Source: an uncultured Spirochaetales bacterium
GTDB lineage: Bacteria; Spirochaetota; Spirochaetia; Sphaerochaetales; Sphaerochaetaceae
Assembly (NCBI GenBank): GCA_934277975.1
Contig: CAKQWE010000003.1
Coordinates: 70,683-134,682 of the forward strand
Reading direction: 5' to 3'
DNA length: 64,000 nt
Part shown: piece after piece, positions 1-6,911 of the stretch
How positions within the stretch are numbered: position 1 is the stretch's first letter
Layout: every line of letters begins with the position of its first letter
Position numbers and translations under genes: made by a program
Notes under the pieces: model-generated
Told to the model about the DNA's origin: nothing
Seen by the model: only the letters and a program-made list of their open reading frames with translations
The model's database searches: none

Positions 1-1
1 T

Positions 2-517
2 CCTGCAAGGTTCTGTCTTGTGGAGCTTGAGAACATATTCGACCCAGGCCTTGTATTCGAGCCTATCCATAGGGTCCTTTTCAACGTTCCGGAGGATGTG
101 TTCATGGAGGAGCTTTCCAGGAATGCAGCGAAGGTCAATGTCGAGAAGGTTGGATGCCGCAACTGCATTGCAAAGAAGATAGAGAACCAGGATGTTCAGA
201 GCTTTGGGTACTGCACCAAGGACAAGCATGTTGTCGTGACGCTTGAGAAACCGTCTGCGAACATAGCAGCGGGAACGCTCCAGAAGGTCATAGATGCACT
301 CATTGCAAAGGGTTACAGCGTTGACTACATACATGGTGCAGATGTCACGGACAAGCTTGGAAGCGAGGACGGCAACATTGGGCTGTTCCTTCCTGCAATA
401 GACAAAGGGACGTTCTTTGAGACCATAGTCAAGGATGGTGCCCTTCCAAGGAAGACCTTCAGCATGGGTGAAGCCAATGAGAAGCGCTTCTACATGGAAG
501 CGAGGAAGATAAAGTAG
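2..517 (+). CDS. DUF1015 family protein, 3' part
   Basis: This is the C-terminal 171 residues of a gene that begins before the window. The frame is open from base 2, and the first residues (ARFCLVELENIFDPG then EPIHRVLF) match the conserved core of DUF1015 proteins (PF06245), in which a similar 'ALVE.VNI.D.G...EPIHRV' block is typical. DUF1015 proteins are widespread and conserved in spirochaetes and clostridia; their biochemical function is not established. The GTG at base 20 lies inside the conserved domain, so it is not the true start. The stop is followed by three copies of an 11-bp tandem repeat. The family call is by motif recognition only. Confidence 0.7.
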   Translation, partial: PARFCLVELENIFDPGLVFEPIHRVLFNVPEDVFMEELSRNAAKVNVEKVGCRNCIAKKIENQDVQSFGYCTKDKHVVVTLEKPSANIAAGTLQKVIDALIAKGYSVDYIHGADVTDKLGSEDGNIGLFLPAIDKGTFFETIVKDGALPRKTFSMGEANEKRFYMEARKIK

Positions 518-518
518 T

Positions 519-551
519 TTTTGAATCTATTTTGAATCTATTTTGAATCTA
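519..551. repeat. 11-bp tandem repeat, three perfect copies
   Basis: The unit TTTTGAATCTA is repeated three times without mismatch between the DUF1015 stop codon and the permease start. It is AT-rich and includes no stem. It could change the spacing of the downstream translation start by slippage, but there is no direct evidence for a role. Confidence 0.9.
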
Positions 552-570
552 TAGAGATAAAGTGGACGCG

Positions 571-1968
571 ATGGACAACAGACTTGAAAAAAGATACGAC
601 CTGAAGACTGCAGTCTCAATGGTCATAGGCATCGTGATTGGTTCAGGGGTCTTCTTCAAGGCCGTAAAGGTCCTGAGCCTTACGGGTGGCAGCATGGGGC
701 ACAGCCTTCTTGTCATTGGAGCCGTTGGACTTATATGTGTGGTTTGCTCATGTGTTTTTGCAGAGATGGGCACGAAATACGTAAAGTGCAACGGTGTTGT
801 GGACTATGCCGAGGCATCCTTGGGGCAGGGCTTTGCATACTGCATGGGATGGTTCATGTCTGCCATATACTATCCTGTCATAGGCTCGACTCTTGCGTAT
901 ATTTCCGCACGCTACACATGCATGCTGCTTGGCCTTGAGTCCTTTGGTCAGGCCAATATGTCCATTGCAATCCTCTATTTGGTGTTGGCCGTCGTAATAA
1001 ACTCCCTTTCTCCAAGGATTGCCGGAAAGATGCAGGTGAGCATGACGGTTGCAAAGCTTGTGCCGCTCGTTGTGATGGGCGTGGTGGGTACGATCGTTGG
1101 CCTTGTCAACGGAAATGGAATACGCATATTCACGGACACCTCCGCAGCTGGCATATCACAGGGTGGAGGGTTCTTTGCAGCCGTGTGTGCCTTTGCATTC
1201 TCCTACGAAGGCTGGATCATTGCAACGACGATAAACTCAGAGCTCAAGAATCCAAAGAGAGACCTCCCTTTGGCTTTGGTGGGTGGTGCCTTGTTCTGTA
1301 CGATCATCTATATGCTCTACACCTATTCCATGAGCGCCACGATGAACGCCGCCCAGATCGTCGAAGCCGGAGACTGGCTTCCAAAGATTGCATTCTCAAG
1401 GCTTTTCCATAGCAATGCAGCAGGGACCATTGTGTTCGTATTCATCATCGTCTCATGCCTTGGCACCACGAACGGTGTCATTCTTGGCTGCATGAGAGGA
1501 TTCTACTCCATAGCAGTAAGAGGGCAGGGGCCAAAGCCATCCTTCATTGCGGAGGTCGATAAGTCCACGGGAATGCCTTTGAAGTCCTGTCTCCTTGGAC
1601 TTGCCGTATGTGCATTCTGGCTGTTCCAGTGCGGAGCCCTCTTCTTCAACGGGCCTCTTGTCATGAACACTACGGGCAATCCCCTTTGGCTCATGGCCTG
1701 GGAGGCCGATGAAATAGTCATAGTCACCCAATATGCACTCTACATTCCAATCTTCGTGCACCTTATAGTCAGGGAAAGGCAGTTCAGCCCGTTCAAGAGG
1801 TTCGTACTTCCCACGCTTGGAATAGGAGCGTGCCTTTTCATGTGCTTCTGCTGCTGGAAGTCGTATGGAACGTATCTTACCGTCTCATACCTAGTCGTGT
1901 TTGCCATAATCATGGGCATTGGAGCTTTCTTCTACAGAAAGAATCCAAACAGGGAGCTTTTGCAGTAG
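571..1968 (+). CDS. APC-superfamily amino acid permease
   Basis: Inner-membrane amino acid transporter of the amino acid-polyamine-organocation superfamily. The N-terminus has the family's first helix with the G-S-G substrate-loop signature (IGIVIGSGVFFKA), followed by about 11 further hydrophobic segments over 465 residues, the usual size. A GTG nine bases upstream (562) could also start the gene; ATG 571 is preferred because it leads directly into the conserved RYDLKTAVSM segment. Neither start has a strong ribosome binding site. Substrate cannot be told from sequence; the protein resembles the serine/threonine-exchanger (LAT-like) branch. It stands alone between the DUF1015 gene and the uracil permease. 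Confidence 0.85.
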   Translation: MDNRLEKRYDLKTAVSMVIGIVIGSGVFFKAVKVLSLTGGSMGHSLLVIGAVGLICVVCSCVFAEMGTKYVKCNGVVDYAEASLGQGFAYCMGWFMSAIYYPVIGSTLAYISARYTCMLLGLESFGQANMSIAILYLVLAVVINSLSPRIAGKMQVSMTVAKLVPLVVMGVVGTIVGLVNGNGIRIFTDTSAAGISQGGGFFAAVCAFAFSYEGWIIATTINSELKNPKRDLPLALVGGALFCTIIYMLYTYSMSATMNAAQIVEAGDWLPKIAFSRLFHSNAAGTIVFVFIIVSCLGTTNGVILGCMRGFYSIAVRGQGPKPSFIAEVDKSTGMPLKSCLLGLAVCAFWLFQCGALFFNGPLVMNTTGNPLWLMAWEADEIVIVTQYALYIPIFVHLIVRERQFSPFKRFVLPTLGIGACLFMCFCCWKSYGTYLTVSYLVVFAIIMGIGAFFYRKNPNRELLQ

Positions 1969-2174
1969 ATCGTTGCAGTTTGTTGTTTTTTGCTGAATTT
2001 TCAAAAAAAGAGATTTGAGGGGTTTTCACTGTTGGAGTTTTCTGTTAGTCTCCACCAGAAAAGAAGAGCGGAGGTTCACCTATGAAGTGGGTTTTCTTAA
2101 ATTCCCTGCGAAAAAGGAAGTTCAAGACCATAGGGGTTTCTTTTTCCCTTCAATCGTTTTTGTTTTGGAATCGT

Positions 2175-2202
2175 GTCAGCCATTTTTGGCTGACTTTTTT
2201 TT
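2175..2202 (+). terminator. intrinsic terminator or attenuator before uracil permease
   Basis: A perfect 8-bp stem (GTCAGCCA / TGGCTGAC) with a TTTT loop is followed directly by eight T. It ends only 22 bases before the AAGGAGG ribosome binding site of the uracil permease and lies 206 bases after the previous stop. It may end the amino-acid permease transcript, or attenuate the uracil permease. The rest of the interval 1969-2174 holds no gene that I can support. Confidence 0.8.
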
Positions 2203-2237
2203 GACCTTTTGCCAAGGTATCGCCAAGGAGGATGACA

Positions 2238-3632
2238 ATGGGCAATTTGGAAAAACAACAGGGCAATGGAAAGGCAATCAGGGACGCACGGCAGCTTGGA
2301 ACTCCAAAGATGCTGGTATTGGGGCTGCAGCACATGTTCGCGATGTTTGGTGCAACGGTGCTTGTACCAATTCTCGTAAACGGGTACGGACTTCCTTTGT
2401 CCATACAGACAACGCTCTTCATGGCTGGTCTTGGAACGCTCATGTTCCACTTCATAACCAAGTGGAAGGTTCCGGCCTTCTTGGGTTCATCGTTCGCCTT
2501 CCTTGGCGGATATGCAGCGGTTGCAGCCCTGTCGGTTGGAAAATATGCAGGTATGAGCGGTGCTGAGAAGCTCCAGTACGCAGGCGGCGGAATAGTGGTT
2601 GCCGGAATCCTCTACATGGTTCTGGCCCTTGTGATAAAGGTCGTAGGGGTCAAGAAGGTCATGAGGTTCCTCCCCCCAATCGTCACAGGTCCAATCATAA
2701 TTCTAATAGGTCTCAACCTTGCACCGTCTGCAGTGTCCAATGCATCAACATGCTGGCCTCTTGCGCTTGCCGCAATGGCAATAGTGGTGGCCGCCAACAT
2801 ATGGGGCAAGGGGATGGTCAAGATAATCCCAATCCTTCTTGGTGTAGTAGGGTCCTACATAATAGCCGTGATAGCCAACGCTTTTGGAGCAACGACGGCA
2901 ACCGGCTCTCCTTTGGTTGATTTCAGCGCCCTTGCAGGTGCAAAGCTCATAGGACTGCAGCCGTTTGTGACCAACTTTGCAGGCAGCGTGTGCAAGTTCG
3001 ACCTCACCGCAATCCTTGTCATGGCTCCTATCTCCATAGCATCCATGATGGAGCATATAGGGGATGTCTCCGCCATATCCGCAACGGTTGGAGAGAAGTT
3101 CATAGAGGATCCAGGCCTTCACAGAACCCTCATAGGCGATGGTCTTGCAACATCCTTCGCCGCTGCGTTCGGTGGCCCTGCGAACACCACATACGGTGAA
3201 AACACTGGTGTTTTGGTACTCTCAGGCGTCTATGACCCAAGAGTGATACGCCTTGCCGCCATCTACGCAATAGTGCTTTCATTTTCACCGGCCTTCGCAG
3301 CGCTTGTGAACTCAATGCCCGCTGCAATCATAGGAGGTGTGTCCTTCATACTGTACGGGATGATATCTGCAATAGGAATCAGGAACGTGGTCGAGAACAG
3401 GGTCGACTTCACGCAGTCCAGAAACCTCATCATTGGAGCCGTCATCCTGGTGTGCGGCCTTGGCTTCACAAACGGCATCACGTTCAGCATTGGAAGCGCA
3501 CACATCACGCTCACATCCCTTGCAATCGCATCAATAGCAGGAATCCTCCTCAATGCAATCCTTCCCGGCAAGGACTATGAGTTTGGGTCCGATATCTCTG
3601 AGGGTAGGTCTGGGGACTTTGGAAGGTATTGA
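2238..3632 (+). CDS. uraA: uracil permease (NCS2/NAT family)
   Basis: Inner-membrane uracil:proton symporter of the nucleobase-cation-symport-2 family, 464 residues with about 14 hydrophobic segments. Signature regions are visible: the N-terminal L-G-L-Q-H-M-F block, EHIGDVSAIS in the middle (carrying one of the two conserved glutamates) and the NTTYGENTGV block (carrying the other). An ATG at 2232 abuts the AAGGAGG site (2225-2231) with no spacer; ATG 2238 has a normal 6-base spacer and is chosen. A terminator hairpin sits just upstream, so expression may be controlled by attenuation, as is common for pyrimidine genes; that is inference. Xanthine or other nucleobase specificity cannot be excluded. 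Confidence 0.9.
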   Translation: MGNLEKQQGNGKAIRDARQLGTPKMLVLGLQHMFAMFGATVLVPILVNGYGLPLSIQTTLFMAGLGTLMFHFITKWKVPAFLGSSFAFLGGYAAVAALSVGKYAGMSGAEKLQYAGGGIVVAGILYMVLALVIKVVGVKKVMRFLPPIVTGPIIILIGLNLAPSAVSNASTCWPLALAAMAIVVAANIWGKGMVKIIPILLGVVGSYIIAVIANAFGATTATGSPLVDFSALAGAKLIGLQPFVTNFAGSVCKFDLTAILVMAPISIASMMEHIGDVSAISATVGEKFIEDPGLHRTLIGDGLATSFAAAFGGPANTTYGENTGVLVLSGVYDPRVIRLAAIYAIVLSFSPAFAALVNSMPAAIIGGVSFILYGMISAIGIRNVVENRVDFTQSRNLIIGAVILVCGLGFTNGITFSIGSAHITLTSLAIASIAGILLNAILPGKDYEFGSDISEGRSGDFGRY

Positions 3633-3704
3633 TTGCAAAGCCATCCTAGGTTGGCAATCCTGGAATTGCTTCCTGGAATGGCGCAAAAAAGTTTTCGTAG
3701 GTAC

Positions 3705-3733
3705 TTGAAAAAGTCCACGAACTTTTGTACAGT
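3705..3733 (+). promoter_or_regulatory. candidate promoter of tRNA-Thr
   Basis: TTGAAA (3705-3710), a 17-base spacer and TACAGT (3728-3733) form a good sigma-70 type promoter. The predicted transcription start is about 14 bases before the mature 5' end of the tRNA. A short inverted repeat (GTGGCAT at 3732-3738, ATGCCAC at 3753-3759) overlaps the tRNA 5' end and may help form the 5' leader structure. Confidence 0.6.
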
Positions 3734-3754
3734 GGCATCTGTCGCAAGACGAAT

Positions 3755-3828
3755 GCCACCTTAGCTCAGTTGGCCAGAGCACGTGACTTGTAATCTCGGG
3801 GTCGTCAGTTCGAATCCGACAGGTGGCT
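3755..3828 (+). tRNA. tRNA-Thr (anticodon TGT)
   Basis: A full cloverleaf can be drawn: acceptor GCCACCT/AGGTGGC, D arm GCTC/GAGC, anticodon loop CTTGTAA with TGT at 3789-3791, T loop TTCGAAT and discriminator T at 3828. CCA is not encoded. Two stem positions are not Watson-Crick: T-T in the anticodon stem (29-41) and A-C in the T stem (52-62). It has its own promoter and terminator, so it is probably a single-gene transcript. Confidence 0.93.
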
Positions 3829-3835
3829 AAGCACA

Positions 3836-3863
3836 GGGAACCTTTTTCAAGGTTCCCTTTTTT
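3836..3863 (+). terminator. intrinsic terminator of tRNA-Thr
   Basis: A 9-bp perfect stem (GGGAACCTT / AAGGTTCCC) with a 4-base loop is followed by six T. It begins eight bases after the tRNA. Confidence 0.92.
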
Positions 3864-3981
3864 CTTGGTCCTTTGGTCATCTACTGCGTCGGTTCACTCA
3901 GGTCGTACATCTCAGTACTGCCCTTCGTTCCCGTCCTTGTAGCTGAGCCAAAATACCGGCGAAAAGCTTCTTGGTCCTTTG
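3862..3981. repeat. 14-bp direct repeat bracketing a 92-bp spacer
   Basis: TTCTTGGTCCTTTG occurs at 3862-3875, touching the T-run of the tRNA-Thr terminator, and again at 3968-3981, touching the stop codon of the decayed Rpn gene. The 92 bases between have no recognisable coding content. This looks like a rearrangement or insertion scar beside a tRNA gene. Confidence 0.75.
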
Positions 3982-3982
3982 A

Positions 3983-4408
3983 TTACTTGATGTTGTTGAC
4001 CTCTTCAACGCTCATGTTGGCAGCCTTGGCTATGATCTCAGCGGGAACACCTTGTTCCTTGAGGCTCTTTGCCATACGGTTTATCTCGTTGGTCTCACCA
4101 ATGGAGACACCTTCAGCTCTGCCAATGGAGATTCCTTCATTGATTCCTTCAGACTTTCCATCCTTGTATTTCTCAATGAGGTTCAGTTCGTATTTCATAT
4201 AGCCCTGCCTCCAATCTTCGTCCCCGTTTATGTCAAGGACGTACCTGTCCAGCCTCTTCACGAATTCGTCGCCGCTGTCCTCTCAGGTGCCTATCGAGGA
4301 CACCCCTCCGTTGAGGTACCTGAAGAATGCATCCATCGCACGGCTGGAGTCTCCTACGGAGCCTTTCGTGTTCACGAATATAGTATACCTGCCGTCGTCC
4401 AAAGGCAA
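3983..4408 (-). pseudogene. decayed Rpn-family PD-(D/E)XK nuclease gene
   Basis: Translation of the minus strand matches the C-terminal half of the intact Rpn gene at 6912-7784: the FRYLNGGV segment, the conserved DW-R--YMK block, the GEAEG/SIG repeats and a nearly identical tail ending MSVEEVNNIK. The N-terminal nuclease domain, with the catalytic residues, is missing, and an in-frame TGA interrupts the frame at about 4278-4280, just before the 92-codon open part (3983-4261). Homology to the intact copy stops at about 4408, where an unrelated plus-strand coding fragment begins. The last roughly 150 bp are nearly identical between copies, which suggests recent duplication or gene conversion. 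Confidence 0.85.
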
Positions 4409-4409
4409 T

Positions 4410-4694
4410 GATGTCAGAAGCAGGCTTAGAAATACCGGATTGTTCAATACTCTGCTGGATTACCTAAGTCCTGACATAATTCTGGTTTCCACGAATAGAG
4501 CAGTTTTCGATGAAGTGTTTGGAGATTTCGCCTTCGAAGGTGAAAGATATCAGAACCCTGATAATCCAACCATTCTTTATGTCCGGAAGTATAGACGAGG
4601 GTCTCAGGTTCTGTTTTGGATTTTCAACAACCGAGGTATGGCGTTTGGACCTAGGTTTGATTTCATAGCAAATAGCATCAAGGATTTGGAATAG
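4410..4694 (+). pseudogene. C-terminal fragment of an unrecognised protein
   Basis: The plus-strand frame open from 4230 is a chimera. Its first 60 codons are only the antisense of the decayed Rpn gene, while the last 95 or so (4410-4694) read like real protein, with normal composition and secondary-structure-like patterning (for example LLDYLSPDIILVST and QVLFWIFNN). The likely explanation is that the 5' part of a resident gene was lost when the Rpn copy arrived. I do not recognise the family. The base composition is slightly more AT-rich than the housekeeping genes, like the neighbouring gene at 4756. Confidence 0.5.
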
Positions 4695-4755
4695 CTCGTT
4701 TTTCCGTCTGTTTGATTGGAAAAGCGAAATTAGATAGTGATAAGGAGAAGAAAGA

Positions 4756-5358
4756 ATGTCAGAGACTTTACATGACAGATTGTTTGAGGACTTGGTCTTT
4801 TTGTATTCAACGGAGTGCAGGTTCAGCGATGAGATGAAAGACCAGATAAAGAAAGACATGGCTTGGATGTGGACGGATCATGCGAACTTTCAAGAAAAGA
4901 GAAAAGCCAAGTATCTAGGATGTGGCTTCTGGTCCAAGGAAGCTTTGGATGTATTGTATGAAATGGACTGGAAAACACTTAAACCTAACAGAAGGAAAAC
5001 AAGAGTCAACTATCAAAGTATTCTTCGTCATGACCATGTTTACCCAAGAAAAGACTTCAAAGAATCCTGCGATGCATTTTTCAAACACGACCATTCGGAG
5101 AATGATTTGCACGAATTCAAGGAAAAGCTTGAAGAGTTCTTCTGTGGATGTGTCATCACGAAGGAAGAAGATCGCCGTTTGCCACGAGGTGCCAGTGAAC
5201 ACATAGATGTTTGTTCTCTTTCTCCAAATGAGTATTGGTCAAGATATAGAAACTACAACGAAGCCCATAAAGACAAGCCAGTCGAAGTCTATAAATGCGA
5301 ATGGGAGCTCAACGGCAGGAGTTGGAATCTGGTATGCGTAAGCAAGGTGGAGATGTAA
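4756..5358 (+). CDS. hypothetical protein, 200 aa
   Basis: An intact frame of 200 residues with a good ribosome binding site (AAGGAG at 4742-4747, 8 bases before ATG). The protein is soluble and charged, with many aromatic residues (W, Y, F) and no signal peptide or membrane segment. Several cysteines and histidines are scattered (CGCVI near residue 131, HDHV near 92, HDHS near 110) but form no clear metal site. I do not recognise the family. It lies in the accessory island, 61 bp after an orphan C-terminal fragment of similar composition, and could have belonged to the same operon. Codon use is less C/G-ending than in housekeeping genes, so horizontal origin is plausible. Confidence 0.6.
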   Translation: MSETLHDRLFEDLVFLYSTECRFSDEMKDQIKKDMAWMWTDHANFQEKRKAKYLGCGFWSKEALDVLYEMDWKTLKPNRRKTRVNYQSILRHDHVYPRKDFKESCDAFFKHDHSENDLHEFKEKLEEFFCGCVITKEEDRRLPRGASEHIDVCSLSPNEYWSRYRNYNEAHKDKPVEVYKCEWELNGRSWNLVCVSKVEM

Positions 5359-5370
5359 TATTTCTATATC

Positions 5371-5440
5371 GAACATTTTTGCGGGTATACGCAGTTTTGT
5401 TCGATGGAACGGCGGGGTAGGGCAACCTCTCCGCCCGTTC
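5371..5440. repeat. 70-bp double stem-loop repeat, copy A
   Basis: This copy is 64/70 identical to copy B (6828-6897), in the same orientation. It has two modules. The first is a near-palindrome (GCGGGTATACGC) flanked by T-runs and bracketed by GAAC and GTTC. The second is a GC-rich hairpin, also bracketed by GAAC and GTTC, with arms GGCGG and CCGCC. It lies just 3' of the ATPase gene and 12 bp after the 200-aa gene. It is not followed by a T-run on either strand, so it is not a standard terminator. Confidence 0.85.
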
Positions 5441-5481
5441 TGTAATCTCTCTGCAACCTTTTGATTTTGTCTATTTTGTAA

Positions 5482-6735
5482 CTACATTTCCAAACTTGCA
5501 GGATTCAGCAAGAAGTCGAAGATGCTCATGACCAGTACACCTCTGTCATTGTAGTACGGTGCTGGCGCATCCTTGGTGACTATGATTTTCTTGAAGGCAT
5601 CTCCTGTCATCATCAGGGATCGTTGCTCCTGCTCTATTTTCGCCTGGTCCGGAACGGAATAGGCTGACTGGATGTAGTAACGCCTGGAGCCTTTGTTGCA
5701 TACGAAATCTATTTCATACTGCCTGCGGGTGCTTCTATTGTCCTTGTCTTTGCCATTGGCCGTCACAACGCCTACGTCTACGTTGAACCCTCTGATTTTC
5801 AATTCGTTGAAGATGATGTTCTCCATCGTATGGGTTTCCTCCAACTGACGGAAGTTCAGCCTTGCATTGCGAAGTCCCATATCGGTGAAATAGTACTTGA
5901 CTGGGGTGTTGATGTACTTCTTTCCTTTGACGTCATAGCGCACTGTACTGTCAATCAGAAATGCATCGCACAGGTATCCAATGTATTTGCCAATTGTCTC
6001 CTTGCTGATTGTTTTTTGCTTGATGCTTTTGAAGGTGGCTGACAGCTTTGTTGGATTGGTGAGGGACCCAATGGCTGAAGAAAGGATGTTCAACAGCTCT
6101 TCCAGTTCTTCACGGTTGCGAATTCTGTGCCTTCCTACGATGTCTGAGATATAGGTTTCTTCAAAAAGGGATTTAAGGAAAGTAATCTTTTCATCAGGCT
6201 CTTTGAACCGTAAGACAAGAGGAAGCCCTCCATAAAGCATATACTCGTCCCATCCATCCTGCTTTGTACCTGAGTAGACGGACATGAACTCGGAAAAGCT
6301 GAGTGGGAACATATGGATTTCGTCGCCTCGGCCACGGAACTCTGTGATGACATCCTTTGACAGAAACCTGGCATTGCTTCCTGTCACGTATACATCGACA
6401 TTCTCCATGCGGATGAGACTGTTGAGGACAGCTTCGAACTCCTTCAGAAGCTGAACCTCATCAAGCAGGACGTAATACATCTTGTCGTCTGCAATTTGCC
6501 CTTTAAGATATGGCATCAAAACATATGGATCCTGATACCTCTTGTTTTCAAACGAATCGAAGGCAATCTCTATGATGTTTTTCCTGTCAACACCAGAGGA
6601 AAGGAGATGTTCTTTGAAAAGATTGAACAGCAGATAGGATTTTCCGCATCTACGGACACCTGTGACGACCTTGATGAGACCGTTGTGTTTTTTGCTTATG
6701 AGCTTGTTGAGGTAGATATCTCTTCTTACGACCAT
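5482..6735 (-). CDS. AAA-type ATPase, DUF4143 family
   Basis: A 417-residue protein with an N-terminal AAA_14 ATPase domain: Walker A GVRRCGKS at residues 26-33 and Walker B YYVLLDEVQ at about 87-95, then the VTGSNARFLS sensor region. A C-terminal DUF4143 domain follows, containing restriction-endonuclease-like features (YEIDFVCNKG near residue 340). Such proteins are very common in gut bacteria and archaea, often mobile and of unknown role. ATG 6741 abuts the AAGGA site; ATG 6735 has a 6-base spacer and is preferred. The gene sits between two direct copies of a 70-bp repeat, and a third half-copy lies in its leader, so it may have moved as a unit. Confidence 0.9.
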   Translation of the reverse strand: MVVRRDIYLNKLISKKHNGLIKVVTGVRRCGKSYLLFNLFKEHLLSSGVDRKNIIEIAFDSFENKRYQDPYVLMPYLKGQIADDKMYYVLLDEVQLLKEFEAVLNSLIRMENVDVYVTGSNARFLSKDVITEFRGRGDEIHMFPLSFSEFMSVYSGTKQDGWDEYMLYGGLPLVLRFKEPDEKITFLKSLFEETYISDIVGRHRIRNREELEELLNILSSAIGSLTNPTKLSATFKSIKQKTISKETIGKYIGYLCDAFLIDSTVRYDVKGKKYINTPVKYYFTDMGLRNARLNFRQLEETHTMENIIFNELKIRGFNVDVGVVTANGKDKDNRSTRRQYEIDFVCNKGSRRYYIQSAYSVPDQAKIEQEQRSLMMTGDAFKKIIVTKDAPAPYYNDRGVLVMSIFDFLLNPASLEM

Positions 6736-6753
6736 GACCATTCCTTGTACTGG

Positions 6754-6785
6754 ATTTTTTTGCGTGTATACGCATTTTTGTACGA
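6754..6785. repeat. half copy of the stem-loop repeat (palindrome module)
   Basis: TGCGTGTATACGCA flanked by T7 and T5, followed by GTACGA, matches the palindrome module of the 70-bp repeat. It lies 19 bases upstream of the ATPase start and so would be in its 5' untranslated region. The GC-rich hairpin module is absent. Confidence 0.7.
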
Positions 6786-6827
6786 CAGCATTATGTCTGG
6801 TGGTGAAAAATTTTGCAATATCTTATT

Positions 6828-6897
6828 GAACGTTTTTGCGTGTACACGCATTTTTGTTCGATAGAACGGCGGAGTAGGGCAACCTCTCCGCCCGTTC
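6828..6897. repeat. 70-bp double stem-loop repeat, copy B
   Basis: Here the first module is a perfect 14-bp palindrome (TGCGTGTACACGCA), bracketed by GAAC and GTTC. The second module is a hairpin with arms GGCGGAG and CTCCGCC, extended by GAAC/GTTC with one bulged C. It lies 14 bp beyond the stop codon of the intact Rpn gene. Changes relative to copy A (5371-5440) include two that improve symmetry in the palindrome and hairpin. Confidence 0.85.
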
Positions 6898-6911
6898 CAT
6901 CTTCCTTTTGA

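Noticed and set aside
4278..4280. In-frame TGA in the Rpn remnant as recoding (selenocysteine or suppression)
   Set aside because: The gene also lacks its whole catalytic domain, so simple decay explains the stop.
4230..4410. Start of a 154-codon plus-strand protein at 4230
   Set aside because: The first 60 codons are the antisense of the Rpn pseudogene, so the frame is an accidental fusion.
5371..6897. 70-bp repeats as integron attC sites
   Set aside because: They follow gene 3' ends and have paired stems, and treponemes can carry integrons, but the GTTRRRY/RYYYAAC core sites are missing and no integrase is seen.
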